Source: an uncultured Alphaproteobacteria bacterium
GTDB lineage: Bacteria > Pseudomonadota > Alphaproteobacteria > Rickettsiales > Midichloriaceae
Length of the DNA stretch: 11,377 nt
Assembly: GCA_903860855.1 (NCBI GenBank)
Contig: CAIOSF010000056.1
Span: 1-11,377, forward strand
Direction of reading: 5' to 3'
Positions 7,149 to 11,377 of the stretch are shown piece after piece (positions within the stretch are counted from its first letter, which is position 1; every line of letters begins with the position of its first letter). The position numbers were made by a program, and so were the translations under genes. Under the pieces are notes generated by a model. That model saw nothing but the letters and a program-made list of their open reading frames with translations. It searched no databases and was not told the DNA's origin.

Positions 7149-7177
7149 CTTGAAAAGCTTTGGCTTACTACATATAT
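7149..7177 (+). promoter_or_regulatory. Putative sigma-32 heat-shock promoter of groESL
   Basis: CTTGAAA at 7149-7155 is a perfect heat-shock -35. After a 16-base spacer from CTTGAA, CATATAT at 7171-7177 matches six of seven positions of the alphaproteobacterial sigma-32 -10 (CYTATNT). It is placed 40 bases before the groES ATG. No CIRCE dyad is visible upstream of groES, which agrees with RpoH-type control. Confidence 0.65.
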
Positions 7178-7216
7178 AGCCAGGGTATTCTAACAAGTTC
7201 ACTATAGAGGTGTAAA

Positions 7217-7507
7217 ATGACAGGCATAAAGCCACTCTACGATCGTATATTGGTCAAGAGAATTGAACAGGAAGCAAAAAGCAAAGGCGGTATCATCATT
7301 CCAGATACAGCTAAAGAAAAGCCGATGGAAGGCATAGTCGCAGCTGTTGGTAAAGGCACAAGGGATGAGCATGGCAATATTAAACCACTTGAGGTTGCTG
7401 TAGGAGATAAGATTCTGTTCGCCAAATGGGGTGGTACTGAAATTAAGCTTGATGGAGAAGAGTATCTCATCATGAAAGAATCTGACGTACTTGCTGTAGT
7501 GAAATAG
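7217..7507 (+). CDS. groES: Co-chaperonin GroES
   Basis: GroES forms the heptameric lid of the GroEL folding chamber in the cytoplasm. The 96-residue length is normal. It opens with [14 protein letters not shown], and the mobile loop follows at about 17-34 with the GroEL-contacting hydrophobic tripeptide in [13 protein letters not shown] (24-36). Further on are [10 protein letters not shown], the roof/core segment [27 protein letters not shown], and the standard ending ESDVLAVV. The ATG at 7217 is preceded by GAGGTG six bases upstream. It is the first gene of the groES-groEL operon, 95 bases ahead of groEL and downstream of a sigma-32-type promoter. Nothing is missing or odd. Confidence 0.97.
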   Translation: MTGIKPLYDRILVKRIEQEAKSKGGIIIPDTAKEKPMEGIVAAVGKGTRDEHGNIKPLEVAVGDKILFAKWGGTEIKLDGEEYLIMKESDVLAVVK

Positions 7508-7540
7508 CTCGCAGTGTTTATAAAATCGCAAGAAAACATA

Positions 7541-7556
7541 AGCAAGTAAGCAAGTA
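7541..7556. repeat. Two tandem copies of AGCAAGTA between groES and groEL
   Basis: The 8-bp unit occurs exactly twice and is followed by AG, the start of a third copy. It lies in the 95-base spacer inside the operon. Copy number may vary between strains; no function is evident. Confidence 0.5.
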
Positions 7557-7583
7557 AGAATCAATATTAAGAAACGAATATAG

Positions 7584-7590
7584 AAGGAGA
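7584..7590 (+). promoter_or_regulatory. Ribosome binding site of groEL
   Basis: AAGGAGA is a near-perfect Shine-Dalgarno sequence, but 12 bases separate it from the ATG at 7603, longer than usual. No nearer start is in frame, so the start stands. Confidence 0.7.
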
Positions 7591-7602
7591 AATAGTTTAT
7601 TT

Positions 7603-9252
7603 ATGGCAGTAAAAGATATCATAAAGGGTAGCAAAGCAAGGGAAAAACTCCTTGAAGGCATGGAAGTTGCAGCTGATATAGTTGGATCAACCCTTGGTCC
7701 TCGTGGTCGCTCGGTAATCATCGAAAAATCATATGGTTCACCTAAAATCACCAAAGATGGAGTCACGGTCGCCAAAGAAATCGAACTAGAGGATAAGTTT
7801 AAAAATCTTGGCGTACAAGTACTGAAAGAAGCAGCGAGCAAGGCAAATGACAATGCTGGCGATGGCACGACTACCACAACCGTTCTTGCCTATACAATCG
7901 CAGCTGAAGGGGTAAAATATGTAGCAGCTGGCATGAATCCTATGGATTTACGTCGCGGCATTGAATTCGCCAGCAAAGCTGTGGTTGAAGAAATTAAAAA
8001 AATGTCACGAGCGATCAAATCTTCGGAAGAAATCGCTCAAGTCGCTACAATTTCTGCTAATGGTGACTCGGAAATCGGTAAGATGCTAGCTGAAGCTTTT
8101 GAGAAAGTTGGTAAGGATGGCGTTGTTACAGTGCAAGAAGCTCAACGCAGTAACAATCTTGAGCTAGAGGTTGTAAAAGGTCTGAATTTTGATCGCGGTT
8201 TCTTATCACCGTATTTTGTCACAAATTCGGAGAAAATGATCGCAGAGCTAGAAAAAGCTTATGTTCTAGTATTCGAAAAGAAAATCAGCAACATACAGCA
8301 AATGTTACCAATCCTAGAAGCCGTTGCCCAGTCGGGCAAGCCACTATTGATTATAGCTGAAGATGTTGAAGGTGAGGCGCTCGCTACCCTAGTGGTCAAC
8401 AAGTTGCGTGGTGGTCTAAAGGTTGTGGCGGTCAAGGCTCCAGGCTTTGGTGATCGTCGCAAAGCAATGCTTGAAGACATAGCTATAGTCACGGGAGGAC
8501 AGTTGATAAGCGAAGACCTCGGTCATAAGCTTGAAAACGTAACCTTACATCATCTTGGTGTTGCGCAAAAAGCAGTCATCTCCAAAGATGATACAACAAT
8601 TGTTGGTGGTGATGGTGATAAGCAGGCCATAACAGATCGCTGTAATCAGATTAAGAAGCAAGTTGAAGAAACGACTTCCGACTATGAGAAAGAGAAGCTG
8701 CAGGAAAGACTAGCTAAACTTTCTGGTGGTGTAGCGGTGGTGAACGTAGGTGGCGTCACTGAAATGGAAGTAAAAGAGAAGAAGGACAGAGTTGAGGATG
8801 CCTATCACGCAACAAAAGCTGCGATAGCTGAAGGAGTTGTGCCAGGTGGTGGTTGTACTCTACTTTACGCTGGCAAAATTCTAAAAGGCATGAAAGGTAA
8901 AAATGCCGATGAAAATGCTGGGATTGGTATAATTGCAAAGGCCCTTTCGGCCCCTATTCTCCGTATACTTGGCAACGCCGGGGCGAATGGTGCCTTAATT
9001 ATTGATCAACTCCTCGAAAAAGGCGATCATAACCAAATATACGATGCTCAGAGCAATCAGTTCGTCGATGCATTTAAAAGCGGCATTATCGATCCAACTA
9101 AGGTTGTTAGAACGGCTTTAGAAAGCGCAGCATCAGTAGCAGGTGTTCTCGTTACAACTGAAGGAGCGATAGTTGAGAAGAAAACTGATCAGAAAAGTGC
9201 TGGAGGTGGTGGACACCACGGTGGTATGGGAGATATGGGTATGGATTTCTAA
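7603..9252 (+). CDS. groEL: Chaperonin GroEL (60 kDa)
   Basis: GroEL is the tetradecameric ATP-dependent folding chamber that works with GroES. The 549-residue length is typical. The equatorial ATP site is intact: TLGPRG (30-35), [10 protein letters not shown] with Asp52, and GDGTTT with catalytic Asp87. The apical domain carries [11 protein letters not shown] and [19 protein letters not shown], and the [12 protein letters not shown] helix is complete. [12 protein letters not shown] and [18 protein letters not shown], with the hydrolytic Asp near 400, mark the return through the intermediate domain. The tail is the usual Gly/Met-rich kind but holds two histidines (538-539). Compared with typical alphaproteobacterial sequences it has small departures, such as GTTTTT for GTTTAT, as expected of a fast-evolving host-associated lineage. 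It is co-transcribed with groES and followed by a strong hairpin. Confidence 0.98.
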   Translation: MAVKDIIKGSKAREKLLEGMEVAADIVGSTLGPRGRSVIIEKSYGSPKITKDGVTVAKEIELEDKFKNLGVQVLKEAASKANDNAGDGTTTTTVLAYTIAAEGVKYVAAGMNPMDLRRGIEFASKAVVEEIKKMSRAIKSSEEIAQVATISANGDSEIGKMLAEAFEKVGKDGVVTVQEAQRSNNLELEVVKGLNFDRGFLSPYFVTNSEKMIAELEKAYVLVFEKKISNIQQMLPILEAVAQSGKPLLIIAEDVEGEALATLVVNKLRGGLKVVAVKAPGFGDRRKAMLEDIAIVTGGQLISEDLGHKLENVTLHHLGVAQKAVISKDDTTIVGGDGDKQAITDRCNQIKKQVEETTSDYEKEKLQERLAKLSGGVAVVNVGGVTEMEVKEKKDRVEDAYHATKAAIAEGVVPGGGCTLLYAGKILKGMKGKNADENAGIGIIAKALSAPILRILGNAGANGALIIDQLLEKGDHNQIYDAQSNQFVDAFKSGIIDPTKVVRTALESAASVAGVLVTTEGAIVEKKTDQKSAGGGGHHGGMGDMGMDF

Positions 9253-9281
9253 TATTCCCTTTTCTAATCTTGCTATAAATA

Positions 9282-9310
9282 CGTGCACTTTTTCAGCAAA
9301 AAAGTGCACG
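9282..9310 (+). terminator. Perfect 12-bp hairpin after groEL
   Basis: The left arm at 9282-9293 (CGTGCACTTTTT) and right arm at 9299-9310 are exact reverse complements around a five-base loop, starting 30 bases after the groEL stop. No T-run follows the stem; the T-run is inside the left arm. It probably ends or protects the groESL transcript, but it is not a textbook Rho-independent terminator. Confidence 0.5.
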
Positions 9311-9676
9311 CTTCTGCGAGGAGTTTATTCGCTTTGTCTTGCATATCCCTTGATCTCAAAACGACATCACCCTGAGATTGAATTATTAGGCACGCTATGT
9401 GGGTTTGGTGACTTTACACCCCCTTCAACGAGATTTACAAAGGTCTTCTTATTGGGTGAAATGATAAGAGAGAGAGCCAAGAGAAGAGAAATTTTCATCA
9501 CTACGATGCTCCTTCCATTCCCTCAGCAAATATTTCCCCTTTTGCATCCAGCATTATATCCCTTCACGCCTCTGCTTTCTGGCGCCAAATACGCTAAGTA
9601 AGGATTTAGCATCACTTTTTGCACAGGAATCATGCCAAGATTCAACAGATTTTTTGCACGTATTCAGGCGCTTCGG
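9311..9676. other. Spacer between groEL and the 92-aa ORF
   Basis: No convincing gene fills these 366 bases. The plus-strand frame overlapping the groEL end has no start signal and does not resemble a protein. The minus strand holds the 43-codon ORF at 9367-9498, and the other minus-strand frames are broken by stops. I see no tRNA, RNase P, SRP RNA or tmRNA signature. The stretch is less AT-rich than the flanking spacer and could be a decayed gene or a dispersed repeat. Confidence 0.4.
9367..9498 (-). CDS. Possible small secreted peptide (43 aa)
   Basis: A 43-codon frame starts at an ATG at 9498. AAGGAG lies ten bases upstream (9509-9514 on this strand), a better Shine-Dalgarno than most genes here have. 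The N-terminus MKISLLLALSLIIS looks like a short signal peptide or membrane anchor, followed by a hydrophilic tail ending in VPNNSISG. I know no family for it. Short frames like this arise by chance, and the rest of the region looks degenerate, so it may be no gene at all. Confidence 0.3.
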   Translation of the reverse strand: MKISLLLALSLIISPNKKTFVNLVEGGVKSPNPHSVPNNSISG

Positions 9677-9955
9677 TTATACTAAAGTCGACTCATTCAA
9701 AGCCTTGTCGAACGCACTGATGGCGACAAGATCATCTTCCCCATACTTGATATAATGCTGACATAAATTTCGGCAAAAAGAATATGCATGGGATTTAGCT
9801 GAGATATGCAGTTTTGCACTATTACAAAACGCAACTACAGGGTTTTGTCGTGGTAAAAATATGAGATGCTCGAGATCGCAACATAAATCATAATATCCAT
9901 TCGAATTTAGTTTTGGTATTTCGGTTGAAGGATTTAGGTATCGCTCCTCTCTCAT
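9677..9955 (-). CDS. Hypothetical protein (92 aa)
   Basis: I do not recognise this protein. It starts MREERYLNPSTEIP, is rich in cysteine for its size (Cys25, Cys26, Cys44 and two more in the stretch AYSFCRNLCQHY), and has no signal peptide or membrane segment. The ATG at 9955 has no clear Shine-Dalgarno, although the frame is open for 15 codons further upstream without another ATG. It lies 175 bases downstream of ileS on the same strand. It could be a genuine small gene, a remnant of a longer one, or chance. Confidence 0.4.
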   Translation of the reverse strand: MREERYLNPSTEIPKLNSNGYYDLCCDLEHLIFLPRQNPVVAFCNSAKLHISAKSHAYSFCRNLCQHYIKYGEDDLVAISAFDKALNESTLV

Positions 9956-10130
9956 TGCATTATTTAAAATTCGAAAACTGGTATTGCTTGCTATAGCAAA
10001 CTAATATTCTGTATCTTTATATAATCAACCATAAGTTTAATAAATCCGTAACTTCTATTGACCTCTGCAGTACCTATTCACCCATCGATGCATAAGTTTG
10101 ATGATCATACCGGTGCCATATTTTAAACTA
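9956..10130. other. AT-rich spacer downstream of ileS
   Basis: No gene or clear terminator is visible. It contains the 12-bp palindrome TTGCTATAGCAA at 9988-9999 and little else. Confidence 0.4.
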
Positions 10131-11377
10131 TTACTGCGCTGCATCAGCCTTGCAAACTACTATGTAAACCAATCCACAACCTTCAATCTCAATCCTGCAT
10201 CTGTGCTTATTTTGCGTTATCTCATCAAAGGTAGCATCGTTAAAAATAACCCCACTTACACCATCGCTTAGAGTCTGTTCACAGATATATTTACGCCAAT
10301 TTACTAATACGGCATTCAATCTTGGAGTATCAATTGCTAATTGGTATATTTCTACTTGAATATGATCCATTATCTCTAGCCCCATATCCTTACGAGCTTG
10401 CTGAATTGATCGCACCAAATCACGAGCAACCCCCTCTTCTAGCAACTCATTGCTTATTGCCAAATCAAGAATGACCAAAGAATCACGCAAAGCACAGCTG
10501 TTTTTGGCAACAAACTCTTTTGGTTTAAGTTTGAATTCAAATTCATCTTTAGCCAGTGTCTCTCCTGCTATCACAACAAGGCCATCATCACTTAGTCTCC
10601 ATTCTCCTTTCTTGCTAGCTATGATCAGTTCCTTGGTTTTATGAGGAATCCTTTTGCCTAGCGTTTGTAAATTTAATTGCAGCACTCTTTCTGCGAATTT
10701 ATCTATATCGACCACATCAAGATTTTCCCATTCCTTCACGTTGATTTCATCCAATACTAGCCTCTGCATATCGGCTGACAAAGAGGCAGAGTCCGATACA
10801 CCCACAAAGGTTACTTTTTGTAGTGGCTGCCTGACCCTAATACCAACTTCATTTCTTATATGAAGAGCGGCATTGCAAGCCTCACGAACGCGCTCCATAC
10901 TCGTAATTAACTCTGACCCATCGATTCCATTCTGGTCTTTAAATCGATTAACTACAGAGGGAAACGATTCTAGATGAACGCTCTTTTCTTTAGTTAACCC
11001 ACGGTAGATTTGTTCGGTAATCATCGGCATTAGGGGAGCAGCCATCCGACATATCAGACATAGAACGGTAAACAATGTATTATATGCTTGAATTTTATCT
11101 TCGTCTTTTTCATTCCGCCAAAACCTCTCACGCGAACGGCGAATATACCAATTGTTGAGCACCTCGATTAATTCATCAATAACCCTTGTGGCTGAGATAG
11201 TATCATACTCGTCTAAGCTTTTTTCCACAATAGAGCAGGCTTGAAGGCACTTGCTCATGATATATCGATCTAAAACATTTTGATATGCTTTTATATTAGA
11301 ATCAATTCGCCTATCGCTATCACCATAACCTAAGAAACCATCACAACAACTTGAATCAAACTTAGCATCTATCCCAT
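10131..11377 (-). CDS. ileS: Isoleucyl-tRNA synthetase, C-terminal part (5'-truncated)
   Basis: This enzyme charges tRNA-Ile in the cytoplasm. The frame runs from the right edge to a TAA at 10131, giving 414 visible residues, about the last third to two fifths of the protein. The ATG at 11258 is internal: codons before it read without a stop and include GIDAKFDSS and NVLDRYIM, the family's end of the catalytic core and start of the anticodon-binding domain. Then come LNNWYIRRSRERFW, CRMAAPLMPMITEQIYRGL and SVHLESFPSV, all typical of the helical tRNA-binding domain. VREACNAALHIRNEVGIRVRQPL and LEEGVARDLVRSIQQARKDMGL belong to the C-terminal extension. These features fit the type 2 (eukaryote-like) form, which lacks the C-terminal zinc-binding cysteines of the E. 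coli type. HIGH and KMSKS would lie beyond the window. Confidence 0.93.
   Translation of the reverse strand, partial: GIDAKFDSSCCDGFLGYGDSDRRIDSNIKAYQNVLDRYIMSKCLQACSIVEKSLDEYDTISATRVIDELIEVLNNWYIRRSRERFWRNEKDEDKIQAYNTLFTVLCLICRMAAPLMPMITEQIYRGLTKEKSVHLESFPSVVNRFKDQNGIDGSELITSMERVREACNAALHIRNEVGIRVRQPLQKVTFVGVSDSASLSADMQRLVLDEINVKEWENLDVVDIDKFAERVLQLNLQTLGKRIPHKTKELIIASKKGEWRLSDDGLVVIAGETLAKDEFEFKLKPKEFVAKNSCALRDSLVILDLAISNELLEEGVARDLVRSIQQARKDMGLEIMDHIQVEIYQLAIDTPRLNAVLVNWRKYICEQTLSDGVSGVIFNDATFDEITQNKHRCRIEIEGCGLVYIVVCKADAAQ

Noticed and set aside
6829..7216. CIRCE operator upstream of groES
   Set aside because: No TTAGCACTC/GAGTGCTAA dyad is present; a TTAGCATC fragment has no partner.
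9173..9601. Plus-strand frame overlapping the groEL end
   Set aside because: Its first 80 bases are groEL in another frame. The rest reads across the hairpin and has no start signal or protein-like composition.
1..11377. CRISPR array, insertion sequence, tRNA, rRNA or phage genes
   Set aside because: No regularly spaced repeats, transposase motifs, tRNA cloverleaf or structural RNA signatures were seen on either strand.

Overview
The window looks like a chromosomal segment of an AT-rich alphaproteobacterium, most likely an obligate host-associated member of the Rickettsiales or a close neighbour. The evidence is a rickettsial-looking GroES/GroEL pair, an isoleucyl-tRNA synthetase of the eukaryote-like type 2 form, an APC amino acid permease, and lysine/glutamate-rich proteins I cannot assign to any family. 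LpxC shows that the cell makes lipid A, which argues against the families in that order that have lost LPS. The lineage is inferred from protein character alone; no rRNA or tRNA gene is visible.

Region 1 (1-4346) is an accessory block of proteins I do not recognise. A plus-strand gene enters from the left edge (2-580). It converges with three minus-strand genes: a 312-aa charged protein (3408-4346), a 684-aa protein with a hydrophobic hairpin and a glycine zipper (1263-3317), and a gene broken by a frameshift (531-1116). The frameshift lies in a short CT/AT dinucleotide tract. The second half of the broken gene has no start codon of its own and is easily missed. A family of host-directed or envelope proteins would fit, but that is inference.

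Region 2 (4485-6828) is a two-gene minus-strand operon: an amino acid permease, then lpxC four bases after the permease stop. LpxC is best started at 5357, where a clear Shine-Dalgarno sequence and the family's normal N-terminus agree.

Region 3 (6829-7216) is the divergent regulatory region between the permease and groES. It holds a perfect 10-bp inverted repeat, a 20-bp imperfect tandem duplication, AT-rich palindromes, and a heat-shock sigma-32-type promoter just ahead of groES. No CIRCE operator is visible, so the chaperone operon is probably under sigma-32 control.

Region 4 (7217-9310) is the groES-groEL operon, closed by a perfect 12-bp hairpin.

Region 5 (9311-10130) has little coding sequence: a possible 43-aa secreted peptide, an unidentified 92-aa ORF, and otherwise AT-rich spacer. 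Region 6 (10131-11377) is the C-terminal third of isoleucyl-tRNA synthetase, whose frame runs off the right edge.

No complete novel defence or mobile system is visible. The items most worth a second look are the frameshifted gene, the glycine-zipper protein and its neighbours, and the inverted repeat upstream of the permease.
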